Assembly (NCBI GenBank): GCA_037893245.1
Contig: JBAIAA010000414.1
Span: 806,001 to 870,000 of the forward strand
Direction of reading: 5' to 3'
From: Crossaster papposus
Taxonomy: Eukaryota; Echinodermata; Asteroidea; Velatida; Solasteridae
DNA length: 64,000 nucleotides
Below are positions 11,508-23,500 of the stretch, in pieces (the first letter of the stretch is position 1; every line of letters begins with the position of its first letter). Both the position numbers and the translations under genes were made by a program. Below the pieces are notes generated by a model, which ran no database searches, was not told where the DNA came from, and saw nothing but the letters and a program-made list of their open reading frames with translations.

Positions 11508-11859
11508 TAAAGGTAGTATACACCATTTGCAGATATCGAAAATATTTACTACCGAATTATTAAGAAATATCCTACTCATCTGAAAGTAAATGTTGATTCT
11601 GGGCATCCAGCAAAATGATTGCGCTAGATATCCTGTAATTATTCAGAAAAAACGGCGATCGCGAAAAAGCAAAGATAACATAAGAATAACTGCTCGACGC
11701 CGGTTGAAAAAAAACCGCTGTTTTTCGTGCTTTTCTCGGCATCCATGATTCTAAAACTTCCGACAGCTCAGTTAAACGATATTTACTATAAAATACAACC
11801 CCCAAAATCTACTCATTCATGATAATTCAAGCAATGACCAATGGTGTAAACTACCTTTA
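11508..11859. mobile_element. AAGGTAGTATACACC-family miniature element, copy 1
   Basis: The left end is AAAGGTAGTATACACCATTT and the right end CCAATGGTGTAAACTACCTTT, which are inverted copies. The middle carries TACTACCGAATTATTAAGAA and GCGATCGCGAAAAAGC, as in copies 2 and 3. Non-coding. Confidence 0.75.
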
Positions 11860-12348
11860 GGTCACAAATATTTGAACGCTATACATGTGATCAATGAACA
11901 CAAGAAATAAGGTTATTTGTTGGCATTTTTAATAATAAATAGTCCAATGAGGCCATCACTGATAAAACCACAAATTGGAAATTGTGCTTAAAGTCAGATT
12001 CCGGATTGGTATACTGCAGGGGCCGTATTCACTTGCAACCGCGCCACCGCCTACATTGCAAAACTAATTTATCAAAAATATCCGTTAGAACGGCAACGAA
12101 CTACTATTCTAGAGCTCAGCTGTCACAAATTGACTTCAAATTGGCTTCCTTACAATAATTTGATATTGACAATTTTTTCTTTAGCCCCCCAAAAGTTCGT
12201 ACAAAAACGTACAAATCAACAGACTTTAAATAAAGCTTCGTGACACCCTAGTGCCCCACTTGACATCAAGTCCGACTACACTTATATTTGAGTCACAAAA
12301 ATATGAGGGGAACTTAGTAAAAATGGTTTGTGACTGTATTTTACATAT
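11860..12348. other. Gene-free stretch
   Basis: I see no gene, repeat family or RNA signature here. Confidence 0.45.
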
Positions 12349-12555
12349 TTAACCAGTTCACGCCAGGATTATTTTAACATCACCGAGCCGACGCGGGGGA
12401 TTATTTTTAACGAAACTTGATCCGAGGCAGGTTCAAGCCGATGGTACTGGGAAGCACACCCACACATTTTCGGCCTTGCATGCTGACAGACATTTCCAGC
12501 CTTGCTCGTGACGTGTTTATCGTTTTGAATCTGGGGAAAACTTTGTGTGTATACG
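12349..12555 (-). mobile_element. TTAA-CCAGTTCGCGCC miniature element, copy 4
   Basis: It starts TTAACCAGTTCACGCCAGGA and follows the reverse-orientation core (ACGAAACTTGATCCGAGGC, AAGCACACCCACACATTT). The far inverted end is not recognisable, so the copy is incomplete. Confidence 0.7.
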
Positions 12556-12689
12556 TGCTCCAAATTTTGTATTATTTTTATCTGTCATTCTATTTCTAAC
12601 GACAGACAAAATCCAAAATTCGAAAAAGGAGTAAAAACATCCCAATTATTGGGTCATACTCATAGGTCAGAGCATAAGGGTTTGTCAAC

Positions 12690-12741
12690 ACCCCCCCCCC
12701 CCCCCCTCGATCCCCTCCCCTCCCCTCCCCCTCCCCTCCCC
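12690..12741. repeat. Poly-C and CCCCT tract, G-quadruplex-prone on the minus strand
   Basis: Seventeen C residues are followed by TCGATCCCCTCCCCTCCCCT-type repeats. The minus strand therefore holds many closely spaced runs of four or more G. The tract lies about 240 nt inside the first intron of the minus-strand exon at 12979-13095. Confidence 0.85.
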
Positions 12742-12978
12742 GGATCTGTGCCTTGATGATCAGATCATAGCTCCATGATCAGAGAACTGGTCATTGTACA
12801 ATATGCATACATTTTAATATTTGTATTTTAGTCATCGATGTCCAATTTCCAAGGCCAGTTTCAATTCCCCCAACTGGGGCCCAAGACAATTTTTAGTTTT
12901 TCATCGACAAGTTCAAGCTGTACATGTCGTATACGTATCGTATACGGAAAAATGGAAATATCTCTAATATTTACTCAC

Positions 12979-13095
12979 ATCCCATGACCAGGAGCAGTCG
13001 CTGCTGAAACATTCGGGATCAAAGAACGGTCGACTCTGCTCGCCCCAGGTCCCCGTCAAGGCAACAGACAACAACACGACACAAGCACCGATCAT
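12979..13095 (-). CDS. First coding exon of a secreted protein (partial gene)
   Basis: The 39 residues start MIGACVVLLSVALTGTWG and continue EQSRPFFDPECFSSDCSWSWD. The first 18 form a typical signal peptide: hydrophobic core, then small residues before a likely cleavage site. Two cysteines and an aromatic W-S-W motif follow. The exon ends at a good donor, GAT|GTGAGT, in phase 0. An upstream in-frame Met at 13197 would add 34 polar residues before the hydrophobic core, so I chose the Met at 13095. I could not find the next exon between here and base 1. The family is not recognised. Confidence 0.6.
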
Positions 13096-14610
13096 CTCTG
13101 CCGAGTTAGCGGACAGCGCGGGAATGTTATACCGTGAACTCCCGGCAGATGACCGATCGACGCACGGTGACTTCTTAGTCGCTCCGGCTCCCGGCACGGC
13201 TACAAGTAGAACTCAATTATTAAACGCAAATTGTTATTTTTGCTAGTGATGAACTACGTAAACGAGTACTGCTAGTGCTACATGTTCAAACACAAAACCA
13301 ACCCAGATCCGGGTTAATAATCGTGCCTCATGGATCACTACAAGTACATTGATAAAAAAGCGGGTCGAAGTCCAAAGCCGTTTTGCAAACCCCAGGTTAT
13401 AGCTCTTTTCACTCCATTACCATTACCATTACCATTACCAAACTGAGTGCATGAACGTACGAAGCCATAATAGAGACGAAGCTGGAGTTTGTAAAACGGC
13501 CTTGTGCCACGTGCTTTTTGCGCATGCACACAAACAGTAATTTCGGAGAAATTGACAGGTGAGGCGTCAAACGCCTATTTATTTAGCTATTTCTTCAACT
13601 TTTAATCATTCATATTCGATTTTTATTTTGGTTCAATGGCAACTAATGGCCAATGGGTATTAGAAAAGTAATCCGGGCTTGTATTTTAAATTTAATCTTT
13701 AAAAGTATTTTTTAAAGCTTCAAATTTGGATCCAAAAATATGTTTTTCACAATCCGTTAAACTAAAGGCTTTATGCAAATACGATGCGACTGTGACAGGA
13801 GGCATTCGCTGCTAAATTCGCGTTATCAAAATGGGTCAATCTTTCTCGAATTCGCCACAAATCCGCGTCGACCATGAACCGGTCTTTATGGAAGACCGTT
13901 TTCAATCAGCCGAGATTCGATTTAATGCCTCAAACAATTTTTTTTTATAAAAACTTTATAATTTCCTTGACAAAAAACCACACCAAAACACACCAACACC
14001 TCTGTTCTTTTAAATGTAAAACTGTCATTTATTAACAAACTTTAACGGCTACTTGCCTTCGTATATGAAATATTAAATACAAGTTATATATATATACATG
14101 TTTAGTTTACACTACTCAACCAGTTTATATACAGGGTGTTAAGGGTGAACCAGTCAATGTAATTAAAAACACAATATCCCAACAACATCCAATCCAGATG
14201 ATAAGGAGAAACGCCAGAAAATAACATCGATATGAACAGAACAGTCAAACTAAACTATACAAAAAACACATGAAAGGATATTAATATATTACAAGACATC
14301 AGCCTCAACACAAAACATGAAATCGGATATTTTGATACAAAAGAAAGTAACATATTGCTAGCGAGTTTGCATTTTTCATACTCAAATGACAGCAAAAACA
14401 CCAATTATAATTTAGAATGTGCACCAATTAATAGGCGGGCCGGCGGGATTGTATAGATGGGGTTAACTTCGAGGATTGCTTTATGTAATATCAAGTGTGT
14501 GCCTTGCCTACTCACAAAAAGTATCAGAAAATATAAAATGTTTAATTATTTAGTAAACAATTAAATAAAAGAAAAACACAACAAACCGTGTAACTGTATC
14601 AAAATGAATA

Positions 14611-14741
14611 TGTACCACTTTGGGGGATTATTTTGTCACTTTTAGAAGAAATGTAGATTACATGTATATGGGGATATAAATGTAGATTATATATGTACCA
14701 CTTTGGGGGGTTATTTTGTCACTTTTAGAAGAAATGTAGAT
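14611..14741. repeat. Direct repeat, two 47-bp copies
   Basis: GTACCACTTTGGGGGATTAT and its continuation to AGAAATGTAGAT occur at 14611-14657 and again, almost unchanged, at 14695-14741, with 37 bp between. The similarity implies a recent duplication. Confidence 0.8.
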
Positions 14742-15183
14742 GATTTCCAACAATCAGTCAATATACAGATTTTTTTAATAATAAAGAGTGCTATCAAGGA
14801 TTTGTGTTTTATTTCAAAAAGTTGTGCATTTTTTGTTGTCCCACTGTAATCTCGTGCAATATCCACGGTGTTGAAACTTCAATAGGTTGGGGTTTAAACA
14901 TTCTTTTTGTAATGTTGACTGATATTATTTATGTGAACATTGCAATTGATTTAACCTCCATTACAAATGTTGGCAAGGGCTTTTTTCCATAATACTTGTA
15001 TGAACTAATTTTATTTGTGGGGTGAATATTTTGATCAATACAAATTATCTCAGTGTACAACAGGCAAACTTGAAAAATTTGACTCCTTGTACTGAACTCC
15101 TAGCTGACAAAATGGGCATGGATTAAACTCCAGTTATTTCAACCCCTTTTTCCAATTTTTTTTACAAAACCCAACTTTATACC

Positions 15184-15303
15184 TTGGTTCATACTCAGTG
15201 CCAAAAGTTGAAAATGTTCTCCCCCGGCGAATTTTCGCAGCGAATGCTTTGTGACGTCAAATTTGTATCGCATTTGCTTTCGCGTGAAGTATGAACCGGC
15301 CTT
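15184..15303. mobile_element. GGTTCATACT-family miniature element
   Basis: It begins TTGGTTCATACTCAGTGCC and ends CGCGTGAAGTATGAACCGG, with inverted ends of about 10-12 bp. The core reads TTTGTGACGTCAAATTTGTA. Relatives lie at 5005-5208, 16812-16905, 24113-24240 and 24902-25053. Confidence 0.7.
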
Positions 15304-16274
15304 AACACCAACTGCACGTTATATAATACTTTTACTCCAAATACAACGTTAAATGTGCGGCTTTGATATGCTGAAAAAACTAGAATTAGTTTCAAACATT
15401 AAGATTGGTACATAGGCCACATATGAATTAATTAATTGGCTACAGTTTAAAATTACACATGTGTCTATGGAAAGTAAATTGCAGCTGGCTGTGGCTACAT
15501 CCCATTGACACATGTATAATTTAAGCCAAAGCTAAGTAATTCGAACACAGCCTTACTTTTTAACTTCTAATGTCCAACAGTGACTGAAATGCCATAATGC
15601 GACAGATTATCTGTCTGTTCAGAATTTACAATAAAATAAAAACAAACGCATAGTAAACATATTTACATGCAAACAAAACAATGCATACTGTATTAAACTG
15701 AATCTATACAGCTATAAAACACAAGGTATCAACTAAGTACAAAATATCACAAATCTAGCTTCTTAGTCTGAGCATAAACTTACAAAGAAAGTAAAACTCT
15801 GACAGGGTTCCTGGGTCCAAAATGACATTTGTTGGTGTCCTGGGACACATAGCAGGGACGCATATCACCCACGGTTTTGCCTTGGGTGCTATGCGTCTCT
15901 GGGTGTACAAATATTCATATCCCACATCACAGCAGTCGACAATTGTAAAATAGCGACCAAACAGGGTTTGATCTGACATGTTTTTAAAGACTTTCTACTA
16001 TAATGCTCCACTCCTACACAGGTCATTTTTTTCTAGGCCAATAAATTCACAATAAGCATGTCTGTGAATATTGGTTGCATAAAAAGGTATTTGTAACAGA
16101 CAATAATTCTTTTAGGTAAGGCAGCAAAATATTGCCGTCGGTTGAAAACGGCTTAAGGTGGGTAAAGTTGCTGTAGGCATTTGTAGAAATTACATATTGC
16201 TTTGACGTTGTTGCATATACTAATCAAGTCAAAATGTCAACCTCTTCATGTTTGAGCATTTTTAATAAAACTGC

Positions 16275-16280
16275 TTTATT
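16275..16280 (-). promoter_or_regulatory. Candidate polyadenylation signal
   Basis: AATAAA on the minus strand, 282 nt after the stop codon of the four-exon gene ending at 16562. Position and strand fit its 3' end. I did not assess a downstream GU-rich element. Confidence 0.4.
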
Positions 16281-16561
16281 GGAGAAAAAAAAGAAAAAAA
16301 GTCAAGTCAATAAAAAGTAAAAAGACAATATTGCATATTGACCAAGATCACGTTCTCCACTTGTTATCCCTTAAACAAAATTGTCAATTTTTTTTATTTC
16401 AAACGAAAACATACAGAGCGCGCACTGCAGTACTTAAGCATAAATTCGTCGAAACAAAAATTACTCGGTTCTGTAAAATACGCGGGCGTGCGTACACTTG
16501 CGCGCTAAAAAGTGCCAGTTCGTTAATCAATCAGACATCGTGCGCTTGTTGAATGCAACAT

Positions 16562-19500
16562 TTACTCCCTTCGCAAGTTGCCAACTGCTCTCCCACTAGT
16601 CACCGATGGTTGACTCTGCGGCTGATCATACACAAAGAGATCCCTGGCTTGATGGAGGGCTTCATCAGGAAGGAGTTTTGCCAGTAGGGTCTTCATGTTA
16701 CATACGTTAATGCTTCGGCTTCTGTACTGCTCCAAGTCGGAATTTGAAAGAAGAAGGTCTAAAACAAAATTTATAAAAAAAAAAAAAAAAACTGTTTACG
16801 GATGTCTAAAGGGTGGTTCATACTTCATGCGAATACGAACATGAATTGATTTTAACGTTGCTAAACGCTCACTGCGCATGTTCGTCAGGGTTGAAATGTG
16901 TTCAACTTGTGCAAATTAACAGCACAAAAACTGAGGCCCACTGAAACACATTTGTTCGAGGGGGCCGTTTGTTTTTTAAAGACAATCGGCAAGCGAGAAG
17001 CGCGAAGCCATTTCGGCGTGGGTTCCGGGGCCTGTTCAAGTGGCCCAGAAGCTCTGGGGTCATATGGTGCTCTAGGGTGGAATCTGAGCCATTTTAGAAC
17101 ACTATTACGTCTTCCTTAGGGAGAGTGATTTATTGATTACACCAGAATGAACCATGTACTATGTTAATAAAGATATATATTTGTTTAAATATAAATAAAT
17201 ATAAAAAAATAAAAAATAAAAAATAAAAACACCTATCAAATTTGGGTTTGTTGCCAGTTTTACATCACAAATGCAGGAAATATATAGATTGTTTACCTTA
17301 ACACCATTATTTCATAAATGGATTGTGTAGTTCTGCAAAGAACCAGTGTTTTGAACTATGGAATGCAGCATTGCATTATAAACTAGAGATTATGGTTGTA
17401 ACTAAACAACCACAGAGCTGTTCCCCAAATGTTTTTCTTATTATAATTGTCTATTGGATCGTTTAAAATGACCTAATTACTGTAAGCAGTAAGCGCAGCA
17501 AAAGCAGACTCAGCCACAAAGGGGAAAACATTTCTTAAATCAGTCACCTAACAATGATTATAACTAGGCTGGTAATGGAATTGGGGCGAACAAGTGAAAC
17601 AAAAATTAAATCAATACAAAATATGCGCTAAACTTCGCTAAAGTGAAAAATTGTTGTCGGACAAAATGGCGACAATTTGTCTGACCCTAAAGCATGCACT
17701 GTGATTGGTCAAATTTTGGAGGGGTGTGGCCGACTGAATCGGTCAATTCACAAGTGGCCGTCGCTTACCGGTGAGCCAGATTGACTGGCACTGTTGGGCA
17801 TTTGGCACGGTGATGCGTAACTTGTGGATGTACTCAATATGCTGCTTGATGGAGGGGGAACTGCCCACCCATTGGCCTGGCAACAAATGGACGAGGCCTA
17901 GGCTGTGATACCTGCTGAGGATTTTGAGCACGGCGTAGGTTCGGTAGCAGAGCTGAGAGTTAGGAGGAGCTTGCTGCCTGTTTTGGGGAAAAGGAAGTGT
18001 TTACGTAATCACGAACACACAGAGTTGTTTTCATCACAAGTTCTTCAGCCTCAAACCAAGTCACTAGCTATTTCAAATGAATAACAAAAGCATTTCTTTG
18101 TCATTGTTTATTCAGTTACTTGTGACTGGCTTAAAAGAAAGGACTTGTGACTGGAGACCGAGAGGTCCCTCAAGACCAGGTTTTTGGAGCACCGTTGCCA
18201 CAGTTCGTCTACTTCGGAGGTTTCTCAACAAATCCAGTAGAATCACCAGCCCATCACATATCCAAAGTAATTATCTTAGACAGGGACACATGATATTTTG
18301 AACATGGAGAAATAAGACACAGGGAGTTTGAACAGCCCGCTAATCCCCCACAGGGTATTTACTGACCAATTAGCGACCCTGGCTGACCAGTGGTAAAGGC
18401 ATGGAGGCCTCCCGCTGTGCACCCACTTACGACCGCAATAAGATCTCTCACATCTCAGGGTTTGGTACCGCTCGCCACCACTTACAGGAGAAACGAATTG
18501 CTTGTGCGTTCAATAGTTAATAGTTCACTAGCAAGCAAACGAACCAGTTTTCGCATGCGCAGTAGCTCTCTGTCGGTCGAAACACGTGAGCCATTGTGGA
18601 AAATCGATGCGCCTTGAAAAACTGAATCTGCCGATATTTCTTTTGTCAAAATCCGACATTCTGATGGTAAGTTACGTTTGTTATCCTTTTAAAATATGAA
18701 CGGTACAATCATGGAAATATGGTAGCATAATTTTTATGATTTTGACGACTTAAGGCCGAGTTTGGCCGGCCAGAAATGGAAGGGTTTGGCCGGCCAGAAA
18801 TGGAAGGGTTTGCTCGTTGAGGCTTTTGTCTGCCCATTCGTGTATCGAATGGCATAAGAAAATCGAACTTTTTTAGAAACTTTACGTACTATTGACGCGT
18901 ACCCGCGCTAGTGCGCAGGCGCACATCTTCCCGAATTTGTGTGGCTGCGGTCGCGAAATTGCGGGGTGTTTACAGTCAATTATCCTGTGATGTTTTACAA
19001 CCGCGGTACCAGAGCCTAAACGTTTGATCCAAAGGTCGTTGTAACTCCATGTGTCTTATTTCTCCATGCTTTGACGCGGTATTGGGATTACGTGTCTGCA
19101 AGGTCAAGGATTCAACACCTGGTTGAAGACCAAAGTTTCAGTTGAAAATTACAGGTACCAGATTTTTACGTGTTGTGATCAAAACTTTACTAAATTACAA
19201 TTATATATTAGGCCCTCTTAACTTATTTGATTTGTATATTTTAGGTCATTCCAGCTAAACCTGTCGCGGGTACCCGGGTACCCGGGTACCCGGGTACTCG
19301 CCCGCGGAGGCCAAGAACCGGTTCCATTTTATCGGGTCGGGTACCCGTAACCGAATTTATAAATTTCGACGCAACGTCCGAGACAACACAAAATGTAAAA
19401 AAACACAAGTACATGCGTTCAAATATCACTATCAGAAGATTTACCGACGATTCCAAAACTCCCTCCTGTGGTTTATATTTTAGTTTTATTTAGACTATCT

Positions 19501-20498
19501 TTGATGTGTCTCCAGAAGCGCGAAAGTAATGAAACACGATAGTATCAACCTTTTGTTTGCGTTTGTAATAAAGCTTCTTGTACTAGCCACTAGCCTGGAA
19601 ATCATCCTCTCTGATGCGCCGCAGATGGCGGGTAGTACATGTACCTGAAATTAGTCTGTAACCTAAGATTTACAAAGTTCAAAGTAAATTACCGACCATT
19701 CCAAAACTCCATTTGGGGTTTTTGAGTTTAGTTTTGTTTTGACTGGTTTTGACTATCTTTGACGCGTCTCCAGAAGCAAGAAAGTTGACCCATTGTGTGT
19801 GGTTTTTAATAAGTTTCTCGTAGCCAGGAAATGATCTTCTTTGATGCGCCGCAGATGGCGGAATAAAGTGAACAAACAAACATTGTAATTGTACTTACGC
19901 TAACCCTTGCCTGGCAGATACAGAATTTATTTAAAAGGCGTTGGTCGGTATATTCCTCGAGCGAATTTATTTATCTCTTAAATTAGACCATGCCAACCGA
20001 TGGTTATTAAATTGTGTAAGTACTTTTACAAAAGTTTGCTGGCAGTGAAAAATGCTGGCAGGCTAGTCAACATTACTGGTCTGGCCGGTTAGTGGGGAAA
20101 AAAAGGTTAAGGGGGAAACTCTGTTAACAGTGACGGCTGGGCGGATGAACTCACTGAAGAATAGACAGCGGGGAGCTCTTGGAAGTTCGCCGACTTCGTC
20201 ATCCATGTCTTTATTAATCGCCAATACGTTTCTTTTATTTCATAAACTCAGGTATATATAACAGACATTTTCACTGACAAATGTAATCAAATCGACCTTT
20301 TGCAAATCGGCATATCAAAGAAATCATTATAGAACACGCTGGGTGGGGGCTGGGGCGTTTAACAAAAACACTGACTTCCGGGTTGGCGTTATAAGAAAAC
20401 ACTTACGAAAACACTTCCTTTTTTTTTTTGTTTTTTTTTTTTTTTCTTTTTCATTTTTTTTTTTTTTCTTTCTTTTTTTTCTTCCTTTTTTTTTGGGG

Positions 20499-20558
<60 letters not shown>

Positions 20559-23500
20559 GTTACGGGTACCCGGGTACCCGACTTTGATCGGGACCGGGTA
20601 CTCGGTTCCATTCAAAACCGTAAACAAACAGGCTTATTTCCAGCCAGTAAGCAGTTTGCAGCAGTTTTAATCTTATTCATGTTTCCACTTCTCTGTTGCA
20701 GTATCCCTTCGTGGTGATCCTCCTTCTTGGCTTGTAAGAATTGTTTTGTTTTGTTGTTTTGTCTGTATATTAACCTTGCTGTTTGTTGCCCTATATATGT
20801 TTGTTTCGTGTACACAGTCATTATGTCTCTGAAGAAGATCTTGTTAAGATCGTTATATTATGCCCTCTTAACTTATTTAAATTACAATTTCATAGGGAGT
20901 TTAGAGTCATTAAATTCTGTACAAAAAGTAAGGTTTTGAACTGTTTTTAACTGAACTTATTGTAAGACGACCTAATCAAGCGCGCGTATGCTGCCAATGC
21001 GTGCACCCTCTAACGTATGCCGTAGACCACACCATGACCTTCGATAAGGTCGTCTTGTATATCTCCTATAATCGCTCGGAAAATTAAGAACAGAACTGTG
21101 TCGCATTTGCATGTGACGTTGTGTGTATAATTGCGTGACGTAACATGCATAATCGCCGATTCATTGGTCAAGTTTCTGTTACGTCACGTAATTATGCGCG
21201 TGATTCTGCTCGGGATTTTTCAAGTGATTATAGGAGATATACAAGACCATCTTATCGAAGGGCATGGCATGGTTTAAAGGCGTACGTTAGAGGGCGCCCG
21301 CATCGGGGGCCTACTGTACGTGCGCTGCATGCAAACAAGACTATATTTTTGTTGGTTACTTTTGGGATAGCTGCAAAAGGTATAGTCCACCTTTAATTAG
21401 GAGGTTTTTCCGAGACCTGAGCTTCGTATTCGGCAATGGCTTCGCAAGATTTTAGGTCACATTAGAAAGCTCACTTTGCAATCCTGAAATCCTGATGGGA
21501 ATAAGCAGTGATGCCTAAAGTTTCCTATCTGAAGAGGCCCATTTACAAGTCGGGCCGTGTCCCAACTGGGCTACACACTTCTGGTAGCAGCTACAGCCAC
21601 ATCCCATAGACTCGTGTTTAACCTTAACTTTCCCAAATCCATCAAAGTCCTGCCTACCTGACTTGATCTATTTTGACAACTGTCTCTGACCCTAGCAGGA
21701 TTCTCCATTGCTGCTGCACATCCCACGTTGATTTCTTCTGTAAAGCCTTGCACAACGCCTCAAGCTCATCTAAGTCACCACACGGATAAAAGAATATCAG
21801 TTCAGAAGATCAGTTCATTGATTACAAGTCCTCAATTTACAAGCCAAGGCTGTTTTCCAAACCCCTGGCACCAGCTCCGGCTCCAACCTATTGCAAAAAC
21901 TCCATGAATGAAGCCTGAGATAAAGTTGGGGTTTGGAATACGGGTCTACTCTGCAAAACCTAGCCTCAAGTCAAGTCGCAAGCTATTCAAATTAATGTCG
22001 ACATTCTAAGTGTTCATCCCCTTTCAACTGGAATCTGTTGGATTTCTTTGGCGAATCATTCAAGAATTTTCCTCAAATAAAACCTAAAAGCCTAACAAAG
22101 ATGGTTCACAAACCACTTGTCTCACCTATCATGATTACCCTATTTTACAACTTGACCACAAAACACCTTTGACCTCAGTATTTAATATCACCATCACATG
22201 CAAGTTTCCATATTGCATCTATATTGTATGACCAAAGTTTGATTGCAATTGGACTTAAGTTTTTTAATGAGATCAATTTTGAGATTTGAAGGTTTGCTTG
22301 GTGAAAGGGAATAAGATAAGTAGTTTGCTGTAGCACCACGATAATACTCTTTATCTTTAGTGAGAAGTGTGGTTCTGAAAAAAACCCAGAGGGAACTCAA
22401 CATTTGGGACAGTATGCCGAGATCAATTTTTAAATTTCAGCCGGTTTTACAACTTGACATTAAATAACCTTCAACCTTCAGTACTTGACCTTTAACACAA
22501 CCTGATAAATGAAGATTACAATATTGCATACGTGACTTTGCATTTTTGACAAATTTTTCGAAACTTTAACCAGGACTACGTACAGAAATAGTGATTGCAG
22601 TCTTTCTGAAATACGTTGAGGCGAGACTAAAATATTAAGCAATTCTATCGGGTTTTTTTCTTTCTGGGTCCCAGCTAAAGTACAATGTACATGTACCTTT
22701 GCACCTTAGAGAAACCTGCATTTCTTTAAAACCCAAGTTTCTTTTAAAATCCTCTAAAGCTCATTCACAGGCCACTGACTTTACAATCAACATTTGCAAA
22801 TATTGAAGTGTTTTAAACTAGTGCGGAAAAAGCAAGGGTATCGTGAAAATATTTAAATATTTATAATGGTGCAGAAATAATTTGGGAAGGAATGTGGTAT
22901 CCTAACACAACTTCAGCAGTTGTGTACAAAGACTATGGAGAGTCGCAAAAATGTTAAAGGTAGTATACACCATTGGTAATTTGTTGAATTATCAGGAATG
23001 GGTGGATTTGGGGGGTTGTATTTTATAGTAAATATCGTTTAACTGACCTGTCCGAATTTTTACATTCATGGATGCCGAGAAAAGCATGAAAAACAGCGTT
23101 TGTTTTCCACCGGAGTCGAGCAGTTATTCTTATGTTATCTTTGTTTTTTCGCGCTCGCCGGACGGCGAGAATGAATTTTGGTTTATACAATTCAATTTTT
23201 TGGAACAATTGCAGGATATTTAGGGCCCTTATTTTGCTGGATGCCTACAATCATTATTTACTTTTAAATAAGTAAGATATTTCTTAATAATTCGGTAGTA
23301 AATTTGTTCGATATCTGCAAATGGTGTATACTACCTTTAAGTATTTCTTACAAAATTGGAAATGTTTCTCAGTCACAGAATCCTGTTTTTTCCCAAAAAC
23401 AATTACACTGATTGACCTTCATTGTGATAATATATATAGGTTGCAACATTTAGTTTCTTTCTCCTCAATGTTTGTACATGTACATCAAAGGATGAGTGAT

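Larger units (their letters stand above)
13096..16274. other. Gap between genes, repeat-bearing
   Basis: It includes the 5' flank of the secreted-protein exon (a CATTAC run at 13415-13440), a split direct repeat (14611-14741), a miniature element (15184-15303) and AT-rich sequence. An open minus-strand frame at 15755-15979 lacks splice or homology support, and I do not call it. Confidence 0.55.

Noticed and set aside
15755-15979. Minus-strand 74-residue frame downstream of the four-exon gene
   Set aside because: No splice sites, no family resemblance, and it lies past the candidate polyadenylation signal.
18077-18301. Plus-strand frame with VRLLRRFLNKSSRITSPSH
   Set aside because: It looked protein-like, but there are no splice sites or conserved neighbours, and it lies inside a minus-strand intron. 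Probably repeat-derived.
20327-20717. Poly-Gly, poly-Pro and poly-Phe frames
   Set aside because: Translation of the T tract and G tract only.
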